Positions 20,953 through 30,984 are shown, counted from the first letter of the stretch. The stretch is DNA of 64,000 nt from Cyanobacterium sp. Dongsha4 (GCF_036345015.1 NZ_CP084098.1:1191326-1255325), one strand, 5' to 3'. The notes: a model not told the origin generated them from the sequence alone. Numbers and translations are program-made.

Positions 20953-22086
20953 TTACCACTTAGTTTTTTTGGAAAAATAGAACTTAAACCATCCTCTTTG
21001 CCAGAAAAAGAAAAGCATTAATAAAGCAATACTTAACATTAATAATAAACACAAAAAATATCCCCAATGCCACTGTAATTCTGGCATAAATTCAAAATTC
21101 ATACCGTAAATTCCTGCAATAAAAGTTAGGGGGATAAAAATACTAGAAATAATAGTTAATAAGGTAACAACTTCATTCATTTTGTTACTCATAGAGGACA
21201 TTAAAACATCCATTAAACTAGAGGCTAATTCTCTGTAAGTTTCTAATATATCTAGTATCTGAATAGTATGGTAATAACAATCTCTAAAATAGATGTAAAC
21301 CTCTTTGCTTATAAGTTTATTTTCTTCTCTTGTCAGTTGATTAAATAAATTTCTGAGAGGCCAAATAGAGCGTCTTAAAGCTAATAATTCTCTCCTAATA
21401 TTATAGATTTCTTTGAGAGTTTTTTGACTAGGATTTGCTACTATTAAATCCTCTAATAATTCTATTCTTTCTCCATAATCTTCTAATACAGGAAAGTAAT
21501 TATCAATCAATGTATCTAAGATTAAATATGCTAAATAATCTGCTCCTAAATTTCTAACTTTGCCCTGATTATTTTTGATGCGATCGCGCAATTTAGAAAA
21601 ATCATCTATGGTATCTTCTTGAAAAGTTAATAAATAATTTTTTCCCAAAACAAGGCTAATTTGTTCAGAAGTAAAACCCATTTCATTGGAATTAGGTTTA
21701 ATGCAATGTAAAATTATCAATAATTGATTTTGACAATCCTCTAATTTTGGTCTTTGAGGCACATTGACCACATCTTCAAGAATTAAAGGATGTAATCTAA
21801 AAACCTCAGCAATTTCACGTAAAATCTTTTCACTGCCCAAACCCTGAATATCCGCCCAAGAAACTAAGTCATTATTCAAACAAGATTGACAGTCTTTCGG
21901 TTGAATATCAGATTTCTTATAAGCCTTAATGGGATTATACTCAATTAGATTAATATGAGTGGGTAAAGCCTCTGGATCGATTATAATGCTACCGGGTTCG
22001 CTACCGGGTTCATCATAGTAATAATCGAAGTAGTCTTCTTCTTGGATTTCTATTTCTGGAGGGGAAGGCTGCGATCGCATTTTCAC
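20953..22086 (-). CDS. corA: Magnesium/cobalt transporter CorA
   Basis: Pentameric inner-membrane channel for Mg2+ and other divalent ions. The 377-residue protein has a long N-terminal cytoplasmic part rich in charged helices and two C-terminal transmembrane helices. The selectivity signature YGMNF starts at Tyr327, just before the periplasmic loop, and the C-terminus is basic (WFKFYFSKKTKW). The N-terminus is acidic, with a Tyr/Asp-rich stretch (DYFDYYYDEPG). The gene converges with the TIGR03032 gene. Confidence 0.95.
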   Translation of the reverse strand: MKMRSQPSPPEIEIQEEDYFDYYYDEPGSEPGSIIIDPEALPTHINLIEYNPIKAYKKSDIQPKDCQSCLNNDLVSWADIQGLGSEKILREIAEVFRLHPLILEDVVNVPQRPKLEDCQNQLLIILHCIKPNSNEMGFTSEQISLVLGKNYLLTFQEDTIDDFSKLRDRIKNNQGKVRNLGADYLAYLILDTLIDNYFPVLEDYGERIELLEDLIVANPSQKTLKEIYNIRRELLALRRSIWPLRNLFNQLTREENKLISKEVYIYFRDCYYHTIQILDILETYRELASSLMDVLMSSMSNKMNEVVTLLTIISSIFIPLTFIAGIYGMNFEFMPELQWHWGYFLCLLLMLSIALLMLFFFWQRGWFKFYFSKKTKW

Positions 22087-22174
22087 TTAATTGGAAGATT
22101 TATTTTCCATCATATTAAGAAAACATTTTTAATTCAATATTACATAATCTCGGTTCAGCATAAAAATAAGAAAA

Positions 22175-22204
22175 CAAAAAAGGCGGGTTACAACCCACCC
22201 TACA
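22175..22204 (-). terminator. Rho-independent terminator of frmA
   Basis: On the minus strand the frmA stop is followed by an inverted repeat GGTGGGTTGTAACCCGCC and then TTTTTTG. A GC-rich stem plus T tract just behind the gene is a standard intrinsic terminator. Confidence 0.7.
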
Positions 22205-22209
22205 AAGGT

Positions 22210-23319
22210 TTAGAAAGTAATAACACTGCGGATAGATTCCCCTTTGTGCATTAAATCAAATGCCGTATTAATTTCCTCTAAAGGCATCACATGGGTAATT
22301 AAATCATCAATATTAATTTTTCCTGACTGATACCATTCAACTATCTTAGGTACATCAGTTCTTCCTTTTGCTCCTCCAAAAGCTGTTCCTTTCCAGACTC
22401 TACCTGTCACTAACTGGAAAGGTCTTGTACTAATTTCTTCTCCCGCCCCTGCCACACCGACAATGGTAGAAACTCCCCAACCCTTATGACAAGATTCTAG
22501 GGCTTGACGCATAACATTAACATTACCAATACACTCAAAAGTATAGTCTGCACCGCCTTTGGTTAATTCCACTAAATAAGAGACTAAATCCCCTTCTATT
22601 TCTTGAGGATTAACAAAGTGAGTCATACCAAACTTAGATGCGATCGCTTTTTTGCTATTATTAATATCCACACCGATAATCATATCCGCCCCCACCATAC
22701 GACAGGCTTGAATTACATTTAAACCAATACCCCCCAAACCAAATACAATCACATTCGCACCAGCTTCCACCTTCGCAGTATTAATTACCGCCCCGATACC
22801 CGTAGTAACACCACAACCGATATAACAAACCTTTTCAAAAGGTACATCAGAAGGAATTTTGGCTAAAGCAATTTCAGGGACAACGGTATAATTAGCAAAA
22901 GTAGAAGTTCCCATATAATGGTATAAGGGCTTACCATCAAGGGAAAAACGGGAAGTACCATCAGGCATTACCCCTTTACCCTGAGTTACTCGAATTGCCT
23001 GACAAAGATTTGTTTTAAAACTAAGACAATATTCGCACTCACGACATTCAGGAATATATAAAGGAATAACACAATCTCCCACCTTCAAACTTTTGACATC
23101 CTTGCCTACTTCCACCACAACCCCAGCCCCTTCATGACCTAAAATACTAGGAAATAATCCTTCGGGGTCTTTTCCTGATAAAGTATAGGCATCTGTATGA
23201 CAAACCCCAGTGGCTTTAATTTCTACTAACACTTCTCCTGCTTGAGGAGGTTGTAAATCAACCGTTTCAATGGTGAGGGGTTTTCCAGCTTCTAAGGCTA
23301 CTGCGGTTTTTACTTTCAT
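22210..23319 (-). CDS. frmA: S-(hydroxymethyl)glutathione dehydrogenase (class III ADH)
   Basis: Zinc-dependent dehydrogenase that oxidises the glutathione adduct of formaldehyde and also reduces S-nitrosoglutathione. The 369-residue length is normal. Catalytic zinc ligands are Cys40 and His62 with Glu63 next to it; the structural zinc site has Cys92, Cys95, Cys98 and Cys106. The Rossmann signature GLGGIGLN follows in the middle. It is transcribed towards corA and ends in an intrinsic terminator. Confidence 0.95.
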   Translation of the reverse strand: MKVKTAVALEAGKPLTIETVDLQPPQAGEVLVEIKATGVCHTDAYTLSGKDPEGLFPSILGHEGAGVVVEVGKDVKSLKVGDCVIPLYIPECRECEYCLSFKTNLCQAIRVTQGKGVMPDGTSRFSLDGKPLYHYMGTSTFANYTVVPEIALAKIPSDVPFEKVCYIGCGVTTGIGAVINTAKVEAGANVIVFGLGGIGLNVIQACRMVGADMIIGVDINNSKKAIASKFGMTHFVNPQEIEGDLVSYLVELTKGGADYTFECIGNVNVMRQALESCHKGWGVSTIVGVAGAGEEISTRPFQLVTGRVWKGTAFGGAKGRTDVPKIVEWYQSGKINIDDLITHVMPLEEINTAFDLMHKGESIRSVITF

Positions 23320-23501
23320 TACGATTAATATTTTATGGGTAATTTTTAATTAATTTTCCCCCTTTATTTTAATTTCTCAAAGTCAATTGGGTAAATTCTT
23401 AGACAAAATTTAATTCCAATGTTATGAGCTAGTCAGTATTTAACGTTCGGTTTAAGAATATCGGGTAAGGGTAGGTTTCAGGTGTTAGGAAGAATAATAT
23501 T

Positions 23502-25232
23502 TTATTTGGAATGAACAATAGCTGTTATACCTGTTGTTGCTAACAAATCACCTTGATTAACTCTGGCATAAATTAACCATTTTCCCTCTAATTCTATAGC
23601 TTGTTCTACCGTACATTGCAAATGAGCTAAAGCCTCGGTTAAAATTAAGCAGTTGTTATCAGCAGTTTGAGCTTCAAGGTCAGCAAATGATTCACGGGAA
23701 ACAGCAAAACGAGGATCAAAATAACGACGAATATTACGCCCTTCTTTAAGAATATTAACGACAAAAGGTTTATTAATTTCTTTGAGCAATTCCCCTTTTT
23801 GTTCTTGACTGACTGAAAGCATAATACCGGGAGGAGTAAAACTGGCTTGGGAAATATGACTGGTGAGAATTCCCCAGTTTGTGTCTCCTTGCCTAAAGGT
23901 AACTACACACAGAGAGCCAATAATACGATTAACTGCTTGTTCAGTACGAGCAGAACTAAGATTATTACTCGATTCTAAAGTAAAGGAACGATTTTTTTTC
24001 GCTTTTTGTAGAGTTTGGGCAAAATCTGAGCCGAGCTTTTGTGCCTTTGCTAAGTCTGCTCCATTTGGAGTAAAGCGAATTCTGAGAGTTTCACAACCGA
24101 AGCGATAGTTTGCATCACGCAATTTTCCCTCAATTATATCCACTGCTTCACCGCTCCAACCATAAGAGCCAAATACTCCTGCTAATTTATTTTTGGTTGC
24201 TGTGTTGAGAATAATACCTAAAGCTGTTTGTATTTGTACTGGAGCATGACCCCCTAAAGTGGGAGAACCAATTATAAACCCGTCGGCGGTTTGAACTGCT
24301 GTGGTAATTTCTTCAGGGGTAGCCAGTTCACAATTAATTAATTCAACATTAACTTGTTGAGCGGATAACCCTTGTGCGATCGCATTTGCCAATTTTGTAG
24401 TGCTTCCATAAGCAGAAGCGTAAAATAAAGCTACAGTTAAGGTTTTGTTTTGTTGTTCTTGACACCATTGACTATAATCATGGGTTAAACGACTGAGGCT
24501 ATAGCGAATCATAGGACCATGATTGGGAGCATAATACTTAATAGTAAAATACTTTAATTTATCGAGAGTGGTTTCCACCTGTTTGGTTTGATTACTATGA
24601 AGACAATTAAAATAATAACTGCGATCGCTATCTAATTTTTTCCAATCCTCATCCCAAAGAGCATCACTGCACACATGAACCCCAAAGAATTTATCGGTAT
24701 AAAGAATGGTAGTAGTGCGATCGTACGTAAATAAAGCATCGGGCCAACGGGGAGTAGGTACAGAAATAAACTTTAACTGATGCCCTTGTCCTAAATCTAA
24801 ACAGAAATCATGGTTAGCAATTTGGAATTTATCCTGCCATTGAGGAAAAACAGTTTTTAAACTTTTAGCGGCAGGTTTAGAGCAAATAATCTGAATATGA
24901 GGAGCAATCGTTAAAATACGCTTTAAAGTAGTCATGCGATTAGCATTAATATGACCCAAAATCACATAATCTAATTTTTTTATATTGAAACATTTTTGCA
25001 ACTTATTGAGAAATATGTCAGTAAATGATTCTCCAGGAGGATCAATTAAAGCCGTTTTGTCTGCCTGAATTAAATAAGAATTAGCGGTTGTGCCTTTTTG
25101 TCTAGCATATTCAATTTCAAATTTAAGACGATCCCAAGTGCGAGATCTAAAAATGGTGGTATTATTGGCAATTTCTTCCACTTGAACATCACGGATGTTG
25201 GTATTTTGATTGTTTAAAGTTACAGTGGTCAT
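23502..25232 (-). CDS. flv2: Flavodiiron protein Flv2
   Basis: Cyanobacterial flavodiiron protein of 576 residues with three parts: a metallo-beta-lactamase-like domain, a flavodoxin domain (LFYASAYGSTTKLA) and a C-terminal flavin-reductase domain. The canonical diiron motif HxExDH is replaced by H94-I-N96-A-N98-R99, so the metal site is degenerate, as is known for Flv2 and Flv1. Flv2 pairs with Flv4 in a heterodimer that drains electrons on the acceptor side of photosystem II under low CO2 or high light. It is the last gene of the flv4 - PsiE-family gene - flv2 operon. The symbol rests on operon order and this lost site. Confidence 0.92.
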   Translation of the reverse strand: MTTVTLNNQNTNIRDVQVEEIANNTTIFRSRTWDRLKFEIEYARQKGTTANSYLIQADKTALIDPPGESFTDIFLNKLQKCFNIKKLDYVILGHINANRMTTLKRILTIAPHIQIICSKPAAKSLKTVFPQWQDKFQIANHDFCLDLGQGHQLKFISVPTPRWPDALFTYDRTTTILYTDKFFGVHVCSDALWDEDWKKLDSDRSYYFNCLHSNQTKQVETTLDKLKYFTIKYYAPNHGPMIRYSLSRLTHDYSQWCQEQQNKTLTVALFYASAYGSTTKLANAIAQGLSAQQVNVELINCELATPEEITTAVQTADGFIIGSPTLGGHAPVQIQTALGIILNTATKNKLAGVFGSYGWSGEAVDIIEGKLRDANYRFGCETLRIRFTPNGADLAKAQKLGSDFAQTLQKAKKNRSFTLESSNNLSSARTEQAVNRIIGSLCVVTFRQGDTNWGILTSHISQASFTPPGIMLSVSQEQKGELLKEINKPFVVNILKEGRNIRRYFDPRFAVSRESFADLEAQTADNNCLILTEALAHLQCTVEQAIELEGKWLIYARVNQGDLLATTGITAIVHSK

Positions 25233-25346
25233 GATTTTCCGCTCCGATAATTGATAAGTTGATTATTGTAATTCGTAGGGTTTGAAAAATAGCTTGAGCT
25301 TGGTTTAGTAGTGAAGCCCTTAGCCCTTATCTCAAGAGAGTAATTA

Positions 25347-25360
25347 ACCCCTTTAGGGGT
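25347..25360 (-). other. Hairpin in the flv4-2 operon
   Basis: Inverted repeat ACCCC-TTTA-GGGGT lies between the PsiE-family gene and flv2. With no T tract it is unlikely to be a full terminator; it may stabilise or process the operon mRNA. Confidence 0.4.
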
Positions 25361-25377
25361 AACTACAAACCTTAGTT

Positions 25378-25869
25378 CTAACTAAGTTGCTTTTTTTGAT
25401 GTTTTTCTGATACTTTTTTTTCGGGATCAATTCCTTCAAAAGTGGCAGGTAGCCAAACTCTTAGTACCATTAATACTCCCAACACCAGTAGAAATGCACA
25501 GGTAGCTAGAACTTGAGTTGAGCCTGTTTCTAAAACACCTTTAACAAATACTTCCCTTAAGACAGAAACAATAGAGACTTCCACGGCAACACCGATCGAA
25601 ATTCGTTGTTCTTTGAGATAAATAATTAGTAATCGAAATAGCTCTACCAAAATTAGTAAAGAAAGAATATCGGCGGTAATGGTATCAAACTTTAAAGGAG
25701 TTAGCAGAGCTACAAACATGATCTTTATTTGCAATACCATAAAGGCAAATAATCCAAAACAAAGACTGATAACGATTAGATCTTGAATTAGCTCTAAAGT
25801 ATAGACAATGCGGTTAAGATTTAACCAACTATCTCTTTCTACGGGGGAATTGGATATTGATTTGTACAT
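25378..25869 (-). CDS. PsiE-family membrane protein of the flv4-2 operon
   Basis: A 163-residue protein with four hydrophobic segments and a charged C-terminus ending in Lys/Gln/Leu/Ser. It belongs to the phosphate-starvation-inducible PsiE-like group and occupies the middle position of the flv4-2 operon, as does Synechocystis Sll0218. That protein is known from the literature as a thylakoid factor that stabilises photosystem II complexes; the same role is inferred here from synteny. The gaps to flv4 and flv2 are about 70 and 145 bases. Confidence 0.88.
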   Translation of the reverse strand: MYKSISNSPVERDSWLNLNRIVYTLELIQDLIVISLCFGLFAFMVLQIKIMFVALLTPLKFDTITADILSLLILVELFRLLIIYLKEQRISIGVAVEVSIVSVLREVFVKGVLETGSTQVLATCAFLLVLGVLMVLRVWLPATFEGIDPEKKVSEKHQKKQLS

Positions 25870-25938
25870 GATTAGAGTGTGTATTAGTTATTATTTGGTA
25901 ACAAGCAAGGGTATCTAAGGTTGAACTCCGAACTCTGA

Positions 25939-27660
25939 TTAATAATGATTTCCCACTTTGCGATGATGTACGGCGGTTTTGGCTTCAGGATGAGCAACCC
26001 TACCATTTTCTACTTTGCTATAGACAATCCAATGATCGTGACAATCCTGACGACTTTCTACCTGACATTCCATATAGGCTAAGGCTTCCGCTAAAATGGG
26101 TGAACCAGAACTACTTTGATAAGTTTTGATTCCTTCAAATCGATCTTGCCCCGGGGCAAAACGCTTGAGAAAGTGCTTCATTAAGCCTTGATAGTTGTCT
26201 TCTTCTAATACGTTTAATACAAATTTATCTCCCACTTTTAATAAAGATTCGATCGCTCTATCTTTAGCAACTGCGATCGCAACTCCCAAGGGTGTAGCCT
26301 GAATAACCCAAGACGCAAGCATAGCACTAGAAACATCGCCTTTCATCGCAGTGATAATATACAAACCTCCACAAAGGCGTCCTAGGGCTTTGTCTAAACT
26401 ATTATCAAGAGATTTCATTTTTTTGACGTTCTCATTACGGCTTAACCATTGCCCTAAATCAACTCCTGCCTCCTCTGCCCATTGGGCGATGGTTGGATTG
26501 AAAGTTTCTTTAATCAAAATCGGGGGAAATGCTTCAGTTAAACCAATTTCTTGAAATTTATTGCGTAAAGGGTAAATAGGTTCATCTTGCCAACCGCCTG
26601 TTTCAAAAAGCCCAATAGCCTGTTTTGGATGAGCAGAAGCTAAGATGGTACTCAAAATAGCATGACTTCTAACATCATTTTGACGGGGCATTCCAATTAC
26701 TATACCTCCTGCCTGACTGACAATTTCTCTGGTTTCTGTGGTGTCAATCTCCTCATATTCAAGCAATTCTACCCCAATTCCTGTTTTTTCCATGCCAAGG
26801 GCGATCGCTCTAGTAATATCTTCACTATACCCATACTCAGAACTATAAAACACCACCCCATAAGTTTGGGTTTTAGTTTGGGCTTCACTCCATTGTTGAT
26901 AAGAATTAACCCAATCAGAGAGAAAATGTTTTAATAAAGGACCATGACCAGTGGCAATTAAGTTAATATCAAAGCTATTCATCCGTTTAATTGCCGCTAA
27001 TACTGATCGCGCATTGGGACTCATTAAACAGTCATAATAATATTGGAAATCTTCTCGCAATAAATCAGGTTCTTCATCGTAGGTGTAATCATCGCAATAG
27101 TGCATCCCAAAAGCATCACAGGTGAACAAAGTATGAATTTTCTGATCATAAGTAAAGATAGTATCAGGCCAGTGTAAATTAGGAGCAGAAAGAAATTCTA
27201 ATTCATGACCATTCCCTAAATCTAATTTATCCCCACTTTTAACCATTTGTGATTTAAAGGGTTGATGTACCATATCTTGTAAAAATTTAATGGCAACTTT
27301 CGCCCCAATAACCGTTACATTCGGTGCTAATTCCAAAATCTCTTTAACCAATCCACTATGATCAGGTTCAGTATGACTAATGATGAGATAATCTAAAGTG
27401 GATAAATCCATTAAATCTTTTATGGTTTCAAGGTATAAAGACTCAAATTTACGGTGCGAAGTATCAATCAGAGCTGTTTTTTCTCCCTGAATAATAAAAG
27501 AATTGTAGGTTGTGCCATTTTTTAAACTAAATTCAATATCAAAACGCTCTCTATCCCAATCCAAGCAACGGATAGCAGTGCTATCTTCTCCAATATTTGC
27601 CGTTTGAATCGTTAATCGATGGGAAGTTTTCTGGCTTTCTTCCTGTAATAGTATAACCAT
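25939..27660 (-). CDS. flv4: Flavodiiron protein Flv4
   Basis: First gene of the flv4-2 operon. The 573-residue protein has a metallo-beta-lactamase-like domain with intact diiron ligands H96-x-E98-x-D100-H101 (SHTEPDHSG), a flavodoxin domain (VVFYSSEYGYSEDI) and a C-terminal flavin-reductase-like domain found only in photosynthetic flavodiiron proteins. It forms a heterodimer with Flv2 for photoprotective electron transfer. The operon is known elsewhere to be induced by low inorganic carbon and to be checked by an antisense RNA; neither signal can be confirmed here. A transposon-rich region of about 750 bases lies upstream. Confidence 0.93.
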   Translation of the reverse strand: MVILLQEESQKTSHRLTIQTANIGEDSTAIRCLDWDRERFDIEFSLKNGTTYNSFIIQGEKTALIDTSHRKFESLYLETIKDLMDLSTLDYLIISHTEPDHSGLVKEILELAPNVTVIGAKVAIKFLQDMVHQPFKSQMVKSGDKLDLGNGHELEFLSAPNLHWPDTIFTYDQKIHTLFTCDAFGMHYCDDYTYDEEPDLLREDFQYYYDCLMSPNARSVLAAIKRMNSFDINLIATGHGPLLKHFLSDWVNSYQQWSEAQTKTQTYGVVFYSSEYGYSEDITRAIALGMEKTGIGVELLEYEEIDTTETREIVSQAGGIVIGMPRQNDVRSHAILSTILASAHPKQAIGLFETGGWQDEPIYPLRNKFQEIGLTEAFPPILIKETFNPTIAQWAEEAGVDLGQWLSRNENVKKMKSLDNSLDKALGRLCGGLYIITAMKGDVSSAMLASWVIQATPLGVAIAVAKDRAIESLLKVGDKFVLNVLEEDNYQGLMKHFLKRFAPGQDRFEGIKTYQSSSGSPILAEALAYMECQVESRQDCHDHWIVYSKVENGRVAHPEAKTAVHHRKVGNHY

Positions 27661-27906
27661 ATCTAATATTCAATTAGCTAAATTATTTAATTATCTTATG
27701 TTCTATTTTTACGTTTACTTCCTGTTTTTGTAAAATACCAATTATTGAAGATAATGATAATTTTTAATTATGACTAGAATATTAATTATAAGTTAAGCCT
27801 ATTTAAAAACTACTATAAGACAGATTGAGGATTGAGTAATTGGGGTGTTAGGGGATTAGAGGGAAATTAATTAAACACTTTTTTTTGCCCTTCCCCGTTT
27901 AAAAGG

Positions 27907-28328
27907 GCAGGGCTGTTTCAAAGTAGAAATACAAAAACGCTAAAACTATTGCCAGTAAAAAAATATAGGGTTTTAGAGCTTTGAGGATTAAAAAGTAGTT
28001 AAAAATGTTGAGATTATCAATTTATAACCATAAACCATTAAAAACTATTGCAAGAGTGCCTATTCCCTACCTGAGTTCGATGAAAAAAGTATAGAAAAAT
28101 AAAGGGTCCTCGAGTTATCATCGAGCCAATTTTGGAATAAAAAATTATTAAATTTAGGAAAAACTCATTGAAAATCAATTTATTCAGCTTTTTTGTCAAT
28201 AATTATTACTTTTAACTCCGTTCACGACCGAAGGGAGTGCATGAGAGCAGCGAACTCTCCGAACTCCGAACTCCGAACTCAGGTATTCCCTGCCTTAACC
28301 AGAAAATTTTAGAATGAAACAGCCCTGC
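27907..28328. mobile_element. Miniature transposable element (outer, interrupted)
   Basis: Bounded by perfect 14-base terminal inverted repeats GCAGGGCTGTTTCA (27907-27920) and TGAAACAGCCCTGC (28315-28328). It is flanked by an exact 10-base target duplication GTTTAAAAGG at 27897-27906 and 28329-28338. There is no transposase frame inside. A second miniature element is inserted in it at 28070-28283. Without that insertion the element would be about 200 bases, a non-autonomous MITE. Confidence 0.85.
28070..28283. mobile_element. MITE with CCTGAGTTCG ends, copy 1 (nested)
   Basis: A 214-base element with 10-base terminal inverted repeats CCTGAGTTCG/CGAACTCAGG. It is flanked by TATTCCCTA and TATTCCCTG, a 9-base target duplication with one change. 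The inside matches the element at 43030-43235 in inverted orientation over its whole length. One end carries GAACTCC heptamers and a conserved hairpin region with CGACCGAAGGGAGTGC. There is no coding frame. Confidence 0.88.
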
Positions 28329-28414
28329 GTTTAAAAGGGGAGACACGGAGAGGTTTGCCTCTTGCCCTTTTCTCAATAACTTCCTATGAAAATTTCTTCC
28401 CAACTCAGGTAATA

Positions 28415-29029
28415 TTAAGACTCAATATCACTAAAAATGCGATCTTTGATGGGTTTACAAGGGTTTCCCCAAGCTATTTTTCGAGAGGGAATACTTTTCA
28501 AAACTGTGCTTCTAGCACCAATAATTGTATTTGCACCTATTTTTACTCCGAGGCTAATAAAACAGTCACTAGCAATCCAAACACCATTACCAATAAATAT
28601 GGGGGCGGTAGTTAGCTCAAAATTAGCATTCTTGATATTGTGACTACCTGTACAGAGATAACTTTTTTGAGAAATTACAGTATGACTACCAATTTTTACA
28701 TTATCTAAGTTGTAAATATACACATTCTCTCCAATCCAACTATAATCACCTATTTCTAACTTCCAAGGAAAATAAACCCTAGCACTAGCCCTAATTACCA
28801 CTCCTTGACCAATTTTTGCACCGAATAATCTTAATAAGGAACAACGTAAACTACTAAAATTATGAGGAGTTAAAGGAAATATCAAACCTTCTAGCAACCA
28901 CCATAAAAAAATAAACCACTGAGGCTTACCTCTATCTAGTTTTGCTTTATATCCTTTTAGGTTTATCCATGGTTTTTCTTCGAAAATAATAGAATCTTGT
29001 TGTGCTTTTATGTTATCCTTCTCAGTCAT
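28415..29029 (-). CDS. WcaF-like hexapeptide-repeat acetyltransferase
   Basis: A 204-residue left-handed beta-helix acyltransferase with repeated hexapeptide turns (IGQGVVIRASARVY, IGDYSWIGENVYIY, VKIGANTIIGARS). It resembles WcaF/colanic acid acetyltransferases, which add O-acetyl groups from acetyl-CoA to exopolysaccharide sugars. The N-terminal KPWINLKGYK and FPLTPHN segments fit that group. It is a single gene divergent from cobU, so its polysaccharide is unknown. Confidence 0.85.
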   Translation of the reverse strand: MTEKDNIKAQQDSIIFEEKPWINLKGYKAKLDRGKPQWFIFLWWLLEGLIFPLTPHNFSSLRCSLLRLFGAKIGQGVVIRASARVYFPWKLEIGDYSWIGENVYIYNLDNVKIGSHTVISQKSYLCTGSHNIKNANFELTTAPIFIGNGVWIASDCFISLGVKIGANTIIGARSTVLKSIPSRKIAWGNPCKPIKDRIFSDIES

Positions 29030-29099
29030 AATTTAGAGATGAGTCGTCAATAATCTTTAATGGATGTTTAATCTTATTAGTTTAATTCTTATTTAGCAA

Positions 29100-29663
29100 A
29101 TGTCTATAATTCTGGTTACTGGTGCGGCAAATTCTGGTAAAAGTGAATGGGCGGAATATTTAGCCTCCCAAAGTCAAAAGTCTGTCATTTATATTGCGAC
29201 AGGACTTAAAAATGATCATGATGTAGAATGGCAAAAAAAAATTGAGCAACATCAAATCAGAAGACCAAAAAACTGGCAAACATTAGAAATTCCTTATAAT
29301 TTAGCAGATGCGATCGCACTTAGTCATCCTGATAACTGTATTTTAGTTGACTCTTTAGGAACATGGGTTGCTAATTATTTAGATAAAAATAATGATGATT
29401 GGCAGAAAGAAATTAATCATCTCTTAGAAACTTGCCGAGAATATAAGGGAGAAATAATCTTTGTCGGAGAAGAAACAGGCTGGGGAGTTGTACCTGCTTA
29501 TGAGTTAGGGCGATTGTTTCGCTCTCGTTTGGGTAATTTAATTCGTCTAGTGGGGGGAGTCGCTAATTCAGTTTACTTGATGGTGGGCGGTTATGCGGTA
29601 GATGTAGCTAAATTAGGAATTAATCTTACTTCTATTGAACTTCTTGCACAAGTCAGGCAATAG
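29100..29663 (+). CDS. cobU: Adenosylcobinamide kinase/guanylyltransferase CobU
   Basis: Bifunctional enzyme that phosphorylates adenosylcobinamide and then transfers GMP to it in the nucleotide-loop assembly of cobalamin. The 187 residues are normal for CobU/CobP. Visible motifs are the P-loop GAANSGKS (8-15), the IATG segment, VDSLGTWVAN in the middle and VGEETGWGVVP, which carries the conserved glycines of the second site. The gene has no cobalamin neighbours here. Confidence 0.95.
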   Translation: MSIILVTGAANSGKSEWAEYLASQSQKSVIYIATGLKNDHDVEWQKKIEQHQIRRPKNWQTLEIPYNLADAIALSHPDNCILVDSLGTWVANYLDKNNDDWQKEINHLLETCREYKGEIIFVGEETGWGVVPAYELGRLFRSRLGNLIRLVGGVANSVYLMVGGYAVDVAKLGINLTSIELLAQVRQ

Positions 29664-29765
29664 GCAACAGGCAATAGTGATAAAACTGGTTTTAAACTGC
29701 ACTAATTTTATCTTAATTCTTATTTTGCAAAAGAGGTCGATTGAAAAGGGCAAATAAAAAATTCC

Positions 29766-30884
29766 CTAGTTGATTTTTTCAGGATATAAACTGAAAATTC
29801 CCTCTTTTGATGCTTGACAAATTCCCCTTTCTGTGATGAGACCTGTAATTAGTCGAGCAGGTGTGACATCAAAACCGTAGTTTGCCGCCGGGCTGTTTTC
29901 AGGAGCAATTAACACTTCTTTTATTTCTCCCTCATGTAAACCCTTGATATATTTCACTTCTGTTGCGTCTCTTTGCTCAATGGGAATCTGTTTGACTCCG
30001 TCGCTAATATTCCAGTCAAAGGCAGAATAAGTCAAAGCCACATAGAAAGGCACATTATTATCTTTGGCGGCAACGGCTTTTAAATATGTACCTATTTTGT
30101 TGGCAACATCTCCCGTGTAAGTGGTGCGATCGCTTCCTACGATTACAATATCAACTAACCCGTGTTGCATAAGATGCCCCCCTGCATTATCAGGGATAAT
30201 CGTATGATTTACACCTTGTTGCCCTAACTCCCAAGCAGTAAGGGTTGAGCCTTGATTACGGGGACGAGTTTCATCCACCCACACATGAACTTTTATACCC
30301 CTGCGATGAGCTTCATAAATAGGAGAAGTGGCAGTGCCATTATCCACACACCCCAACCAACCTGCATTACAGTGGGTGAGAATATTAACGGTTTCTCCTC
30401 CTTTCCGTTGACTAATTTCTTCAATCAATTTAACGCCGTGTTTGCCGATATTTTGACAGAAATCCACATCTTCATCAGCGACAGTTTTAGCAATTTCCAG
30501 AGTTTTACCAATAATTGCCTCTATATCATCCTTTAAGGGAATAATTGCCTCTAATTGACGATTTACTGCCCAAGACAAATTTACCGCCGTAGGGCGAGTT
30601 GCCTTTAATTTCTCACTAGCAGAAACCAAAAAAGACTGAATATCACTAATATTATTTCTTTTCGCTTCTAAACTGGCAATATACATTCCATAAGCACCAG
30701 AAGCACCAATAACTCCTGCTCCTCTAACGTGCATAGATGCGATCGCATCACAAACATCCTCTAAAGTGGCTAAATCTTCAATGACAAACTGATGAGGTAA
30801 AAAACGTTGATCAATAACTTGAACTATATTAGGGTTATCCGACTTTAACCAAATCGTGCGATAAAGCTTACCATTTACATCCAT
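29766..30884 (-). CDS. mtnA: Methylthioribose-1-phosphate isomerase MtnA
   Basis: Isomerase of the methionine salvage pathway, turning 5-methylthioribose 1-phosphate into the ribulose form. The 372-residue protein belongs to the eIF2B-alpha-like fold. Signature segments are MHVRGAGVIG (family VRGAPAIG-type motif), LTHCNAGWLGCVDNG with the catalytic Cys, VDETRPRNQG and VIVGSDRTTYTGDVANKIGTY with the catalytic Asp. It is the third gene in a minus-strand run after thrC and the MoaD-like gene, with a gap of about 100 bases. Confidence 0.93.
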   Translation of the reverse strand: MDVNGKLYRTIWLKSDNPNIVQVIDQRFLPHQFVIEDLATLEDVCDAIASMHVRGAGVIGASGAYGMYIASLEAKRNNISDIQSFLVSASEKLKATRPTAVNLSWAVNRQLEAIIPLKDDIEAIIGKTLEIAKTVADEDVDFCQNIGKHGVKLIEEISQRKGGETVNILTHCNAGWLGCVDNGTATSPIYEAHRRGIKVHVWVDETRPRNQGSTLTAWELGQQGVNHTIIPDNAGGHLMQHGLVDIVIVGSDRTTYTGDVANKIGTYLKAVAAKDNNVPFYVALTYSAFDWNISDGVKQIPIEQRDATEVKYIKGLHEGEIKEVLIAPENSPAANYGFDVTPARLITGLITERGICQASKEGIFSLYPEKIN

Positions 30885-30984
30885 GTAGCGATTTTGAGTA
30901 ATGAGTAACGAGTTTTTAAGAGTAGGGGAGTGGGGAGTGAGGAGTGGGGAGAGTTTTTTAAATTCTTAATTTTTAATTCCTTAC

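Larger units (their letters stand above)
27661..28414. other. Repeat-filled upstream region of flv4
   Basis: About 750 bases without a credible gene. It contains the flv4 promoter region (not resolvable by eye), the outer miniature element 27907-28328, the inner element 28070-28283, and short heptamer repeats. Confidence 0.7.

Noticed and set aside
28212-28403. 63-residue minus-strand frame
   Set aside because: Runs across the heptamer repeats and the end of the miniature elements, so it is not a gene.
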